A stretch of DNA of 64,000 nucleotides from JAEUHZ01 sp964552795 (GCA_964552795.1 CAZKIO010000003.1:124001-188000), one strand, 5' to 3'. Positions 20,523-29,937 are shown, counted from the first letter of the stretch. The notes: generated from the letters alone by a model not told the origin. A program made the numbers and translations.

Positions 20523-21776
20523 TCAGACCAGGAACGCGAGGCCCGCCGCCAGCGCGGCGAGGCCCAGCGCGAGCGGCAGAAGGGTCCGCCGCAGGCTCGG
20601 TGCGCCGAGACCGGCGGCGATCCCGCCCTTGACCAGCGTGTTGGAGACGACGGCGAGCACGATCGCGACGGCGGCGGCGTGCATCAGGTCGTCCTGGCTT
20701 CCGGCCAGCTCGGCCATCGAGAGCGTGATCGCATCCACGTCGGTCAGTCCCGCCAGTGCGGCCGCCAGGTACAGCCCGCCCTCGCCCATCCAGGTCTGCG
20801 CCGCGCGTGCGATCAGCAGCACCACCGCGAACAGGAATCCGAACCGGATCGCCTGGCCCAACTCGAACGGGTTGCTTCCGGCGCTGACCTCGGCCGTGGC
20901 CTCGCCGCGCGCGCGCCGGCGCAGCCACAGCACGGCGACGAGGCTGGCCGCGATCGCCGCGCCCAGCGGCACGAGCAGCACGGCCAGCAGCTCGCGGCGG
21001 ATCACGCTGGCGAGCACGAGCACGCGCACCAGCATCACGGTCCAGGCCAGCAGGATGCCCAGCGCCAGGGCCGAGGCCAGCGCCGGTTCCTGGCGGCTGC
21101 GCTTGGTGAAGTTGAGCGTCACGGCGGTGCTGGAGACGAGGCCCCCCAGCAATCCGGTCAAGCCCACGCCGTGCTCACGCCCCAGCAGCTTCACGAGCAC
21201 GTAGCTGGCGAAGTCGACCGCGCTGATCAGCACGACCATCCACCAGATGCGGTAGGGGTTGAGCACGTCCCACGGCGGCGGCCCGTAGCTCTGGTCGGGC
21301 ACCAGCGGGAGTACGATCACGGACACGATCAGGAACTTGAGCGTGGCCTCGACGTCGGCCGCCTCGATCCGGCGAGCGAGCGCGTGCAGCCACTCCTTGA
21401 GGGCCAGCACCAGCACGCTGGCGACCGCCAGCATGGCCGCGAGGCGCAGCTCTCCCAGCATGCACACGACGCCGATGAGGTAGGACAGGAGCGCGCTGAC
21501 TTCGGTGGTGATCCCGACCTCGCCCTTGAGACCCGTCAGCACGTACGAACTCGTCACCAAGAGAGCCACGGCGGCGAACGCGGCGAGCGGCGCCCAACTC
21601 ACGCCCATCCGCGCGTCGAGCCATGTCGCGAGCGCGCCCGACAGCGCGATCAGCGCGAACGTGCGCACGCCTGCGAACCCCAGGCCGGCCTGCTTGCTGC
21701 GCTCGCGTTCCAGTCCCAGCAGGACGCCGAGCCCCAGCGCGATCGCGAAGCGCAGCGCCAACTCCTGGTCCGTCAT
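20523..21776 (-). CDS. MgtC/SapB and DUF4010 domain membrane protein
   Basis: This 417-residue integral membrane protein has about a dozen hydrophobic helices. The N-terminal half matches the MgtC/SapB family (LGVLLGLERERSKQAGLGFAGVRTF; TSSYVLTGLKGEVGITTEVSALL) and the C-terminal half matches DUF4010 (LLGGLVSSTAVTLNFTKRS; GLTDVDAITLSMAEL). MgtC-type proteins are linked to Mg2+ stress and ATP synthase control, while the function of the two-domain form is unknown. It is divergent from the sensor kinase gene downstream and convergent with the helicase gene. Confidence 0.88.
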   Translation of the reverse strand: MTDQELALRFAIALGLGVLLGLERERSKQAGLGFAGVRTFALIALSGALATWLDARMGVSWAPLAAFAAVALLVTSSYVLTGLKGEVGITTEVSALLSYLIGVVCMLGELRLAAMLAVASVLVLALKEWLHALARRIEAADVEATLKFLIVSVIVLPLVPDQSYGPPPWDVLNPYRIWWMVVLISAVDFASYVLVKLLGREHGVGLTGLLGGLVSSTAVTLNFTKRSRQEPALASALALGILLAWTVMLVRVLVLASVIRRELLAVLLVPLGAAIAASLVAVLWLRRRARGEATAEVSAGSNPFELGQAIRFGFLFAVVLLIARAAQTWMGEGGLYLAAALAGLTDVDAITLSMAELAGSQDDLMHAAAVAIVLAVVSNTLVKGGIAAGLGAPSLRRTLLPLALGLAALAAGLAFLV

Positions 21777-22041
21777 GCAGGCAGTCTAGGAGCCGCCCCG
21801 GTCCGGGGAGCTGGGCCGCGCGGCCCAGGCGTGGGTGGGGGGGGGCGGCCCGGAGCGGGATTCCGGCCCTCCGTGCCAGCCCCGAGAATCGGTCCGAGGA
21901 CCGGGGCTTCGGCCAGGATCCGGCCGGATTCCAGGGTGTTGCTTTGGGAGGGGCCCGACAAGCCCCCCCCGCGGGCTCAAGCGCGGCCCCGCGCGCTCCG
22001 AACTGTCCTGTCAGGCGGTGTCCTCTGTGCGGGCCCCTCCG
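21777..22041. promoter_or_regulatory. divergent intergenic region with GC-rich hairpins
   Basis: These 265 bases separate the divergent DUF4010 and histidine kinase genes. They contain an 8-G run near 21838, a hairpin GCCCC...GGGGC enclosing GGTC/GACC at about 21879-21907, and a G-rich/C-rich pairing GGGAGGGGC...GCCCCCCCC at about 21947-21971. No promoter consensus or gene is recognisable. Confidence 0.3.
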
Positions 22042-24195
22042 ATGAAGGTCGTCCACAAACTACTCCTGGCGCCGGTCCTCGTCTTCGGCGCGATCCTCGG
22101 CGTCGGCCAATACGTCGCTTCCACGACCGAGGACGCGTTGCGCGCCGAGATCATGGACCACTCGGCGCAGCAGTGCGCGACCGTGATGAACGAGATCGAC
22201 CGGCTCGTGGCGACGCGGGTCGAGGACTGGCAGGCCTACGCCAGCACACCGCTCGTGCGCAGGGCCCTGCGCGCCTCCAACGACGCCTTCGCCGCCGACG
22301 ACCTGCGCGAGGCGCGCATCGACGAGGACGATGCGCAGTGGCGCGCGGCGCCGCCGGACGAGACCACGCCGTTGATGGTCGAGCTGATGGAGAACGAGGT
22401 CTCGAGGGACCTTCGAGCCCGGCTGGAGACCCTCGAGCGCGCGGCGGGGTTCCCGGTCTACGGCGAAGTGTTCCTGACCAACCGCTACGGCGCAAACGTC
22501 GCGCAGACCGGACGGACCTCCGACTACCGCCAGAACGACGAGGACTGGTGGTCCACGGCCAGCACCAAGGGCTACTACGTCGGTCCGCTCTCGTACGACG
22601 AATCCGCGCGTTCGGACTCCATCGACCTGTGCATACGGATCGAGGACGAGAACGGCAACCTGATGGGCGTGCTCAAGGCGGTCTTCGACGTCCGGGAGAT
22701 CTTCCGGCTGTTCGACGAGCGCGTCGCCGCCGTGGCGAGCCGCGGCGACCGCTGCCTGCTCCTGGCGGGCAACCGCAGCATCCTGCGGGCCTGCGGCCGG
22801 ACCCGGGACCTGGTCTCGGAGGAGTCGGACTGGCTCCACGCCCTGGCTTGGCCCGAAGTCGGCCAGGCCCAGGCCTTCGAGCGGACCGTGCCGGAGACCG
22901 GCGGGCGCTACCTGTTGAGCATCGCCCGGTCGGGCGGCCACCGCCGCTTCCCCGGCCTGGGCTGGCTGGTCCTGATCGAGGAGGACGCGGCCGCGGCGTT
23001 GCTGCCCGCCACGCGGATGCACGGCCAGGTGCTGCGGATCGCGCTCGCGGCAGGGCTCGTGGCGGCGGTGATCAGCGGCTGGCTCGCGTACTCGCTCTCC
23101 AGGCGCTTCGGCGCGCTGGCGCGTGCCGCGCAAGCCCTGGGCGACGGCGACCGCGGCGCGCGCGTGCCCGACCTGGGCGCCGACGAGCTCGGTCAGCTTG
23201 CCCGGTCGTTCAACCGCATGGCCGAGGAGTCCGCGCGAGCGACCGCCGACCTGGAGCGCCGTCACGCCGAGCTGTCGCGCGAGATGCAGGAGCGCAAGCT
23301 GGCCGAGGCGCAGCGCGAGACGCTCGCCGCGCAGCTCGTGGCGGCGCAGAAGCTGGAATCCATCGGACGCCTGGCGGCCGGCGTCGCCCACGAGATCAAC
23401 ACGCCCACGCAGTACGTGGGGGACAACCTGCGCTTCCTGGAAGCCAGCCTGGCCGACCTGCTGGCCGTGACCGGGAGCGTCGAGCAGCTCGTGGACGCCG
23501 CCGAGTCCGGAGCCCTGGACGCACAGTCGCTCGCCGAGGCGCGCGCGCGTCTGGCGCGGGCCGACCTGGGTTTCCTCACGGCGGAACTGCCCGTCGCGAC
23601 GGCGCAGGCGATCGAGGGCGTCGATCGGATCGCGTCCATCGTGCGCGCCATGAAGGAATTCTCGCACCCCGGGACGAAGGACAAGGTCGCCCTCGACGTC
23701 AACCGCGCGATCAGCAGCACGGTCACCGTCGGCCGCAACGAATGGAAGTACGTCGCCGAGGTCGAGACCGATTTCGATCCCACGCTCCCGGTGATCCAGG
23801 CCCTCCCCGGCGAGCTGAACCAGGTGCTGCTCAACATCATCGTCAACGCCGCGCACGCGATCGCCGAGAAGAACGAGAAGGGCTGTCCGGACGCGGCCGC
23901 CGGCCTCGACGGCCGGATCCGCATCGCGACGCGCCGCGCGGGCGAGTCCGTCGAGATCCGCATCTCCGACACCGGTTGCGGCATCCCGCGCGAGATCCGC
24001 GAGAAGATCTTCGACCCGTTCTTCACGACGAAGGGCGTGGGCAAGGGCACGGGCCAGGGCCTGGCGATCGCGCACGACGTCGTGGTCAACAAGCACGGCG
24101 GATCGATCGCCATCGAGGATGCGCCCGGCGGCGGAACGACGTTCGTGCTGCGCCTGCCGATCGACGCGGCGGCCGGCGCGCTGGCCACGGCCTGA
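22042..24195 (+). CDS. membrane sensor histidine kinase with periplasmic Cache-like domain
   Basis: This 717-residue protein has a first membrane helix at about 4-25, a periplasmic Cache-type sensor region to about 325, a second helix at about 330-355, HAMP (about 350-405), a coiled segment, a dimerisation domain with phospho-acceptor His in GVAHEINTPTQ (about 447), and an ATPase domain with the N box (NQVLLNIIVNAAHA), DTGCGIP and GTGQGLAIAHDVV. The ATG at 22042 starts directly at the first membrane helix (MKVVHKLLLAPVL); the same frame is open farther upstream but lacks homology. It is followed by two response regulators, its likely partners. The signal is unknown. Confidence 0.9.
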   Translation: MKVVHKLLLAPVLVFGAILGVGQYVASTTEDALRAEIMDHSAQQCATVMNEIDRLVATRVEDWQAYASTPLVRRALRASNDAFAADDLREARIDEDDAQWRAAPPDETTPLMVELMENEVSRDLRARLETLERAAGFPVYGEVFLTNRYGANVAQTGRTSDYRQNDEDWWSTASTKGYYVGPLSYDESARSDSIDLCIRIEDENGNLMGVLKAVFDVREIFRLFDERVAAVASRGDRCLLLAGNRSILRACGRTRDLVSEESDWLHALAWPEVGQAQAFERTVPETGGRYLLSIARSGGHRRFPGLGWLVLIEEDAAAALLPATRMHGQVLRIALAAGLVAAVISGWLAYSLSRRFGALARAAQALGDGDRGARVPDLGADELGQLARSFNRMAEESARATADLERRHAELSREMQERKLAEAQRETLAAQLVAAQKLESIGRLAAGVAHEINTPTQYVGDNLRFLEASLADLLAVTGSVEQLVDAAESGALDAQSLAEARARLARADLGFLTAELPVATAQAIEGVDRIASIVRAMKEFSHPGTKDKVALDVNRAISSTVTVGRNEWKYVAEVETDFDPTLPVIQALPGELNQVLLNIIVNAAHAIAEKNEKGCPDAAAGLDGRIRIATRRAGESVEIRISDTGCGIPREIREKIFDPFFTTKGVGKGTGQGLAIAHDVVVNKHGGSIAIEDAPGGGTTFVLRLPIDAAAGALATA

Positions 24196-24261
24196 CTCCA
24201 TGGAGCGCTCCAGCGAACCGCGACGCACGGCACGGACCGCGAAGCGGTCCCGGGAAGGATC

Positions 24262-25470
24262 ATGAAGAAGAACATCCTGTTCGTCGACGACGAGCCGCAT
24301 GTGCGCGACGGCTTGCGCCGCATGCTCCACGGGCAGCGCGGGGTGTGGGAGATGTCGTTCGCGGAAGGCGGTGCGCAGGCGCTGGAGATCCTCGCGGCGA
24401 CGCCGCACGACGTGATCGTCACGGACATGCGCATGCCCCACATGAACGGGGCCGAGCTCCTCGCGCGCGTGCACGAGCTGCACCCCAGGGTCGTGCGCAT
24501 CGTGCTGTCCGGCCACAGCGAGCAGGAGGCGGTCATGCGCTCGGTCATGGTCGCGCACCAGTTCCTCAACAAGCCCTGCGATGCGGCCTTCCTGAAGGCG
24601 GTCGTGGAGCGCGCCTGCCAGTTGGGCGACATGCTGGGCAGCGAGCAGGTCTTGAAGGCCGTCGGCGATCTCAAGGCGCTGCCCTCGCTGCCGAGCGTCT
24701 ATCAGCGCCTGACGGCCGCGATGGCGGACCCAGAGGTCGACTTCGACGACGTCACCGCGATCGTGCAGGAGGATCCGGCGATCTGTGCCAAGGTGCTGCA
24801 GGTCGTCAACTCCAGCTTCTTCGGCCTCGCCAAGAGCGTCTCCAGCATCCGGCAGGGGGTCTCGTTCCTGGGCCTGGCGACCTTGAAGAACCTGACGCTC
24901 TCGGCGGCCGTCTTCCGCCAGTTCGAGGGCTGCAACTCCGTGCCGGGATTCTCGATCGAGGAGGAGCAGGCCCACGCGGCGCTGAGCGCGCGCATCGCGC
25001 AGCGCCTGGCGCCCGCCAAGAACCTGATGGAGGACGCGTTCCTGTCCGCGCTCCTCAAGGACGTCGGCCTGCTCGTGCTCGCCGCCGAGATGCCCGACAC
25101 CCTCACCCGCGCGCTCGACCTTGCGAAGGCCAGCGGGCGGCCGCTGCACGAATGCGAACGAGAGATCCTGGGAACGTCGCATGCCGAGATCGGCGGCTAC
25201 CTGCTCGGCATCTGGGGCATGCCCTACCCGATCGTCGAGGCCGTCGCGTTCCACCACCGGCCGGGCCGCGTGGGCGCGAGCACGTTCGACGTGCTGGGCG
25301 TGATCCACGTGGCGGACGTGCTGGCGCATCAGGCCGTTTCCGGCAAGGGCCGGGAGGGCGTGCCGCCGCCGGAGCTCGACCTGGACTACATCGCCGCCGT
25401 GGGACAGTCCGAGGCGCTGGCGGCGTGGCGCGATCTGGCGGCGCATGAGGCCCAGAAGCTCGTCTCCTGA
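24262..25470 (+). CDS. response regulator with HDOD output domain
   Basis: This 402-residue cytosolic protein has a receiver domain (1-125) with the phosphorylatable Asp in VIVTDMRMPHMNG and Lys in LNKPCD. An HDOD domain follows from about 135 (LPSLPSVYQRLTAAMADPEVD; IVQEDPAICAKVLQVVNSSFFG; LGLATLKNLTLSA). HDOD proteins lack phosphohydrolase metals and act in signalling, often around c-di-GMP or chemotaxis-like pathways. A ribosome site AAGGA precedes the ATG. It lies 66 bases after the kinase and 54 before a second regulator, so the three form one operon. Confidence 0.9.
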   Translation: MKKNILFVDDEPHVRDGLRRMLHGQRGVWEMSFAEGGAQALEILAATPHDVIVTDMRMPHMNGAELLARVHELHPRVVRIVLSGHSEQEAVMRSVMVAHQFLNKPCDAAFLKAVVERACQLGDMLGSEQVLKAVGDLKALPSLPSVYQRLTAAMADPEVDFDDVTAIVQEDPAICAKVLQVVNSSFFGLAKSVSSIRQGVSFLGLATLKNLTLSAAVFRQFEGCNSVPGFSIEEEQAHAALSARIAQRLAPAKNLMEDAFLSALLKDVGLLVLAAEMPDTLTRALDLAKASGRPLHECEREILGTSHAEIGGYLLGIWGMPYPIVEAVAFHHRPGRVGASTFDVLGVIHVADVLAHQAVSGKGREGVPPPELDLDYIAAVGQSEALAAWRDLAAHEAQKLVS

Positions 25471-25524
25471 CGTCGCCGGATCGCAAGCAGACCTGGAACA
25501 CCATCTCCCCCGAGGAAACTCCTC

Positions 25525-26709
25525 ATGCAGGCCCAACAACCCGCCCCCATCCTGCTCGTCGACGACGAACAGCCGCTTCTCGACGCGCTGGTCCGCACGC
25601 ACCGGCGCAACTTCCAGTTCGTGACGGCGACGGGGCCGATGCAGGCGCTCGAGATCCTGGGAGGGCCCACGCGCTTCGGCGTCGTCGTCTCGGACTGCAA
25701 CATGCCCGTGATGGACGGCATCACGCTGCTGGACAAGGTCCGGCAGATCTCGCCGGACACCGTGCGCGTGATGCTGACGGGGAACGCCGACATGCAGACC
25801 GCGATCGGCGCGGTCAACCGCGGACGGATCTTCCGGTTCCTGACCAAGCCCTGCTCGCCCGAGGACTTCAGCGCCTGCCTGGAGGCGGCGCTCGAGCAGT
25901 ACCGGCTGCGCAACGCCGAGCGACTGCTGCTCGAGCAGACGGTCCGCGGCGGCGTGCGCGTCCTGACGGACGTGCTCTCGCTCGTGAACCCGCAGGCCTT
26001 CGGCCGCGCGACGCGCGTGCAGACCTACGTTCGCCAGATCGTCAAGGCGCTGAAGCTGGACCAGGCCTGGCAGTACGAGACGGCGGCGCTGCTCTCGCAG
26101 ATCGGTCTGGTCGCGATCCCGTTCGACATCATCGATCGCGTGGCCTCGGGCCGCGAGCTGGGGCCCGAGCACGTGCGGATGCTCGAGTCGCACCCGCAGG
26201 TGGGCGGCAAGCTGATCGAACGCATCCCGCGCCTGGAGCCGATCGCGCGCATGATCTCGCATCAGCGCAACAGCTTCACGCCCAAGGCCGGAGCACAGCC
26301 GGCGGCCAGCGGCGACGCGATCCCGATCGGCGGCCGCATCCTGTGCGCCGCGCTGGACTTCGAGGAGCTCCTGACGCTGGGCGCGACGCGCGAGCAGGCG
26401 CTCGACGCCATGCAGCAGCGCGCGGGACGCTACGACCCGCAGATCCTGGGGCTGCTCAAGGACGTCGAGATCCCCGGACACGGATCCGAGGTGCGCATGG
26501 TCAGCGCCCGCGAGTTGCGCGTCGGCATGGTGCTCGACCAGGACATCTTCAATTCCAGCAAGATCCTGATCGTGCCCAAGGGCAACGAGATCAATGCCGG
26601 CACGCTGGCGCGCCTCAAGAACTACGCCGAGCTGGGGACGATTCCGGCCCTGATCCGCGTGCGGATGGGGACGTCGGAGGCGGCCGGGCCGGCGGAGAAC
26701 GCGGCCTGA
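25525..26709 (+). CDS. response regulator with degenerate HD-type output domain
   Basis: This 394-residue protein has a receiver domain (1-130) with the phospho-Asp in VVVSDCNMPVMDG and Lys in FLTKPC. An HD-GYP-like fold follows at about 150-330, but the metal-binding residues are changed. The expected HD pair in LLHDIG reads LLSQIG, the following GK reads GL, and the RHHHE...GYP region reads SHQRNSFTP. A C-terminal domain (VSARELRVGMVLDQDIFNSSK ... GNEI) resembles the C-terminal module seen in such regulators. It is probably a binding or scaffolding output, not a c-di-GMP phosphodiesterase. A ribosome site GAGGAA lies upstream. Confidence 0.85.
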   Translation: MQAQQPAPILLVDDEQPLLDALVRTHRRNFQFVTATGPMQALEILGGPTRFGVVVSDCNMPVMDGITLLDKVRQISPDTVRVMLTGNADMQTAIGAVNRGRIFRFLTKPCSPEDFSACLEAALEQYRLRNAERLLLEQTVRGGVRVLTDVLSLVNPQAFGRATRVQTYVRQIVKALKLDQAWQYETAALLSQIGLVAIPFDIIDRVASGRELGPEHVRMLESHPQVGGKLIERIPRLEPIARMISHQRNSFTPKAGAQPAASGDAIPIGGRILCAALDFEELLTLGATREQALDAMQQRAGRYDPQILGLLKDVEIPGHGSEVRMVSARELRVGMVLDQDIFNSSKILIVPKGNEINAGTLARLKNYAELGTIPALIRVRMGTSEAAGPAENAA

Positions 26710-26757
26710 CAGGACGACGACGCGCCAAGGTCCGCGCCGGATCGGTATCCTCCCGCG

Positions 26758-27438
26758 ATGCCTTCCGCGCAATCCAAGGACCTGCTGCCCTGCGTCGAGA
26801 TCGAACCCCGGAGCACCGCGCGCGCGGCCGTGATCTGGCTGCACGGCCTGGGCGCCGACGGCCACGACTTCGTGCCGCTCGTGCCCGAGCTGGAGCTGCC
26901 GGACGACCCGCCGGTGCGCTTCGTGTTCCCGCACGCGCCGCGCATCCCCGTCTCGATCAACATGGGGATGGTCATGCCGGCCTGGTACGACATCCGCGAT
27001 CTCGACCCGCGCTCGCGGCACGATCCCGAGGGCATCGCGCGGACGCAGGGCCACGTCGAGCGTCTGATCGCGCGCGAGAAGCAGCGCGGCGTCCCGGCGG
27101 AGCGGATCGTGCTCGCCGGGTTCAGCCAGGGCGGCGCGATGGCTCTGCACGTCGGCTTGCGACACGCAGAACGGCTCGCGGGCATCGTCGCGTTGTCGAG
27201 CTACCTCGTCGCCGCCGACGCGCTGGAGAGGGAGGCCGCCGCCGCGAACCGCGACGTGCCGATCCTGTGGGTGCACGGGCTGCACGATCCGATGGTGGCC
27301 TACGACCGGGGTGTGCAGTCGGCCAGGAAGCTCGAGTCGCTCGGCTGGAAGGTCGACTTCAAGAGCTACCCGATGCAGCACGAGGTCTGCCTGCCGGAGA
27401 TCCAGGACGTTTCCGGATTCCTGCAGCGCGTCTTCTAG
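26758..27438 (+). CDS. phospholipase/carboxylesterase family alpha/beta hydrolase
   Basis: This 226-residue cytosolic esterase has the nucleophile Ser in GFSQGGAMALH, Asp in LHDPMVAYDRG and His in PMQHEVC, plus the family opening VIWLHGLGADGHDF. It closely matches acyl-protein thioesterase/carboxylesterase 2 enzymes, which cleave short acyl or thioester bonds. No ribosome site precedes the ATG. Instead GGTATCCT ends about seven bases upstream, suggesting a -10 element and a leaderless transcript. The gene is likely monocistronic. Confidence 0.9.
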   Translation: MPSAQSKDLLPCVEIEPRSTARAAVIWLHGLGADGHDFVPLVPELELPDDPPVRFVFPHAPRIPVSINMGMVMPAWYDIRDLDPRSRHDPEGIARTQGHVERLIAREKQRGVPAERIVLAGFSQGGAMALHVGLRHAERLAGIVALSSYLVAADALEREAAAANRDVPILWVHGLHDPMVAYDRGVQSARKLESLGWKVDFKSYPMQHEVCLPEIQDVSGFLQRVF

Positions 27439-27495
27439 CCGGCTCCTCGTCTGCGAGGCGGTATCCTGGCGCTCCCCATCCCAGGGAGTCACCAG
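27439..27495 (+). promoter_or_regulatory. short terminator-like hairpin, putative -10 element and ribosome site
   Basis: A small hairpin CCTCG-TCTG-CGAGG follows the esterase stop. Then GGTATCCT, the same -10-like sequence seen before the esterase gene, and an AGGGAG ribosome site before the next ATG. Confidence 0.4.
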
Positions 27496-28839
27496 ATGAT
27501 CGCCATCGGTCTCGGTCTGCTCGCGTTCGCATCCAGTCCGCCGTCCGGAGCCCCGCCGCCCGCAGAGTGGGCGGAGGTGCGGCTCGGCACGATCCCGGAG
27601 GAACTCTCGGTCGCCACCGACCTCCTGCCGCGCTCCAACCGTTTCGCCTTCGATGCGCGCGAGTCCATCGAATGGAGCGCGGACGGCCGCACCGTGGCCT
27701 ACGCAGCGCGGCGCGGCGATCAATGGCTGCCGGTCGTCGGCGATCGCGTGGGTGAGGCCTTCGATCTGGTCTCGCGGCCGAAGCTCGCGGGAGATCGCGC
27801 CGTGTTCCGCGTCGGGCGCGCGGCGTCCGCGGGCACGCAGACGGACTGGCTGTGGATCGACGGCGAGCTGGTAGGTCCGGAAGACCGGATCGCCGGATTC
27901 GCGCTGCGCCCCGACGGCAGGCAGATCGCGTACTGGACGCAGCCCGGCGCGCGCTACGGAAACGCAGTCCCAGGGACCAACTCGTCGACGCACTACCTCG
28001 CGGTCGCGACGGAGAACCAGCGCGGCGCCTGGAGCGTCGCGAAGGGCGAGAAGTGGTGGTCGTGCTCGGAGGTGGATCCGGTCTACAGCGCGGACGGCAA
28101 GGCCGTGTTCAGCAGCGCCTCGGAGCGCGGTCAGGCCTGGCGCGTGCTGCGCACGTCCGGCAAGCGCGAGGCGCCCGTCTCGGAGAAGTTCCCCGCGATC
28201 GAGGGCTTCTCGATCGCGGACGATGGCGGCGCGATCGCGCTCGTGCGGACGATCCACGTGTCCGATCCGGCCCCCTTTCCCGCCGAATCGGACCAGCCGC
28301 AGCTCTTCTTCAAGGGCCGGCGCATCGGACGTGCGCACGCCAGGGTGTCGGCGCCGGTCGTCGACGCGCGGGGCGAGCGAGTGGCCTACGTGATCGGCAA
28401 GGGCGCGAAGCGGACGGTCGCGGTCGGGGACGAGAAGGACCCGCCGGGCACCTACGATTTCGTGCAGTCCATCGCGTTCGACCCCACGGGCGCTCGTCTG
28501 GCCTTCATCGCCAACCACGGCGGCCAGACCGACGCCCTGCAGCCGGGCGTGGTGACCGGCGGACAGTGGCTGGTCGTGGTGCGCGCGGTCGAAGGCGCTG
28601 CTGCGCCGGTCGAGATCCCCGCGGGGCTGGAGGCGCGCGATCTGGCGTGGGATGCCTCGGGCGAACGGCTGGCATTCGCTGCCCGCGACGATGCGGGCTG
28701 GCGGATCGTGTGCGGGTCCGCCAGGAGTCCGGCGCACACCGACGTGGGTCGGCCGCACTTCTCGCCGGAAGGACGCGCGATCGGTTTCGGGAGCCGCGAT
28801 GGGCGGGAACTGTGGTGGCGAGTGCTCCCCGTGCCCTGA
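27496..28839 (+). CDS. secreted beta-propeller (WD40/TolB-like) protein
   Basis: This 447-residue protein has a short hydrophobic N-terminal signal (IAIGLGLLAFASS). At least six propeller-type blades follow, recognised by repeated SADGRTVAYAA, RPDGRQIAYWT, SADGKAVFSS, DARGERVAYVI, DPTGARLAFIA, DASGERLAFAA and SPEGRAIGFGS segments. This matches WD40-like/PD40 repeats of TolB and prolyl oligopeptidase propellers, but no peptidase domain follows. The likely role is as a periplasmic or surface binding protein; the ligand is unknown. The start is supported by the AGGGAG ribosome site. Confidence 0.8.
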   Translation: MIAIGLGLLAFASSPPSGAPPPAEWAEVRLGTIPEELSVATDLLPRSNRFAFDARESIEWSADGRTVAYAARRGDQWLPVVGDRVGEAFDLVSRPKLAGDRAVFRVGRAASAGTQTDWLWIDGELVGPEDRIAGFALRPDGRQIAYWTQPGARYGNAVPGTNSSTHYLAVATENQRGAWSVAKGEKWWSCSEVDPVYSADGKAVFSSASERGQAWRVLRTSGKREAPVSEKFPAIEGFSIADDGGAIALVRTIHVSDPAPFPAESDQPQLFFKGRRIGRAHARVSAPVVDARGERVAYVIGKGAKRTVAVGDEKDPPGTYDFVQSIAFDPTGARLAFIANHGGQTDALQPGVVTGGQWLVVVRAVEGAAAPVEIPAGLEARDLAWDASGERLAFAARDDAGWRIVCGSARSPAHTDVGRPHFSPEGRAIGFGSRDGRELWWRVLPVP

Positions 28840-28980
28840 GACCGGACGGCTACGCCCTGGAGCCCATGGCGCGGGTCGGCCATACAGGTCCATTCTGTCT
28901 GGCCGGGCGCAGAGCGGTGATCGGTGCGGCGCCGGGTTCCGCCCGGACTCGCGAACGCAAGGCTGCGAGGAGGAGCAGGC

Positions 28981-29937
28981 ATGCAGGCACGCAGGGACGC
29001 CTGGGCGATCGTGCTGGCGGCGGGTGACGGGAGCCGTCTGCGTGCGCTGACGCGGGACGTGAGCGGGCGCGCGGTCCCCAAGCAGTTCTGCTCGCTGAAC
29101 GGACCGCGGACGCTGCTGGAGGACGCGATCGCACGCGCGGGCGCCGTCGTGCCGAACGACCGCATCGTCGTCGTGGTGGCCGAGCAGCACCGTTGCTGGT
29201 GGGGGCCGCAGCTCGCGCGGATTCCCGCGTGCAACGTCGTGGTCCAGCCGGAGAACCGCGGAACGGCGCCGGGCCTCGTGCTGCCGCTGCTCTCGATCCT
29301 GCGACGCGATCCCGCGGCGCACGTGGTCGTGCTGCCTTCCGATCACTACGTCGAACGCGAGGATTCCCTGGCGGATGCACTCGTGCGTGCGCTCGATACG
29401 ACGCACCAGCGCCCGCGGCGCGTCCTGCTGCTGGGAATCGCGCCCGACGCGCCCGAGCCCGAGTACGGCTGGATCGTCGCAGGGCGCGGCCGCTCCAACA
29501 CGCGGCGTGTCGAGCGGTTCGTCGAGAAGCCCGCGCCGGACGCGGCGCGCCGCCTGTACCGGTCAGGCGCGCTGTGGAACGCGTTCCTGATCGTGGCGCG
29601 CGGCCGAACGCTGCGGGACCTCGTCGCGCACCGCCTCGGATTGCTCGTCCGCGCGCTCCTGGAAGTGGTGCTGCTTCCCGCACCGGAGCAGACGGCCGCG
29701 CTGCGCGCGCTCTACGAGCGCCTGGAGAGCGCGGATTTCTCCCGCGCGGTGCTCCAGGGCTCCGAACGACGCCTCGCGGTGCAGGCGGTGCCGCCGTGCG
29801 GGTGGACGGACCTGGGCACGCCGACGCGGGTCGCCCAGTGCGTGTCCGGGACGCGGCGCGGTCGCGACGCGCCGCACGGCGCCGCGCGGTTCCTCGACCT
29901 CCAGGAGGCGCTGCGCACCGCCGCCGGAACGGCGTGA
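28981..29937 (+). CDS. mannose-1-phosphate guanylyltransferase-like nucleotidyltransferase
   Basis: This 318-residue enzyme has the nucleotidyltransferase signature VLAAGDGSRLRALT, the PKQFCSL Lys motif, VLPSDHYV, EPEYGWI, RFVEKP and WNAFLIVA. These match GDP-mannose pyrophosphorylase, which makes GDP-mannose from GTP and mannose-1-phosphate. It ends without the C-terminal beta-helix found in longer family members. The ATG at 28981 follows GAGGAGGAGC, a good ribosome site. No other sugar-nucleotide gene is adjacent, and since related uridylyl/cytidylyl transferases share the fold, the sugar is inferred. Confidence 0.82.
   Translation: MQARRDAWAIVLAAGDGSRLRALTRDVSGRAVPKQFCSLNGPRTLLEDAIARAGAVVPNDRIVVVVAEQHRCWWGPQLARIPACNVVVQPENRGTAPGLVLPLLSILRRDPAAHVVVLPSDHYVEREDSLADALVRALDTTHQRPRRVLLLGIAPDAPEPEYGWIVAGRGRSNTRRVERFVEKPAPDAARRLYRSGALWNAFLIVARGRTLRDLVAHRLGLLVRALLEVVLLPAPEQTAALRALYERLESADFSRAVLQGSERRLAVQAVPPCGWTDLGTPTRVAQCVSGTRRGRDAPHGAARFLDLQEALRTAAGTA

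Noticed and set aside
26025..26330. Functional HD-GYP phosphodiesterase
   Set aside because: The residues that bind metal in HD-GYP proteins are replaced, so enzymatic activity is not supported.
22060..29406. Very long open frame on the minus strand (over 2,400 codons)
   Set aside because: It runs antisense through six well-supported plus-strand genes, is made of low-complexity Arg/Ala/Gly/His sequence, and has no recognisable domain. Such frames are expected by chance at about 70% GC.
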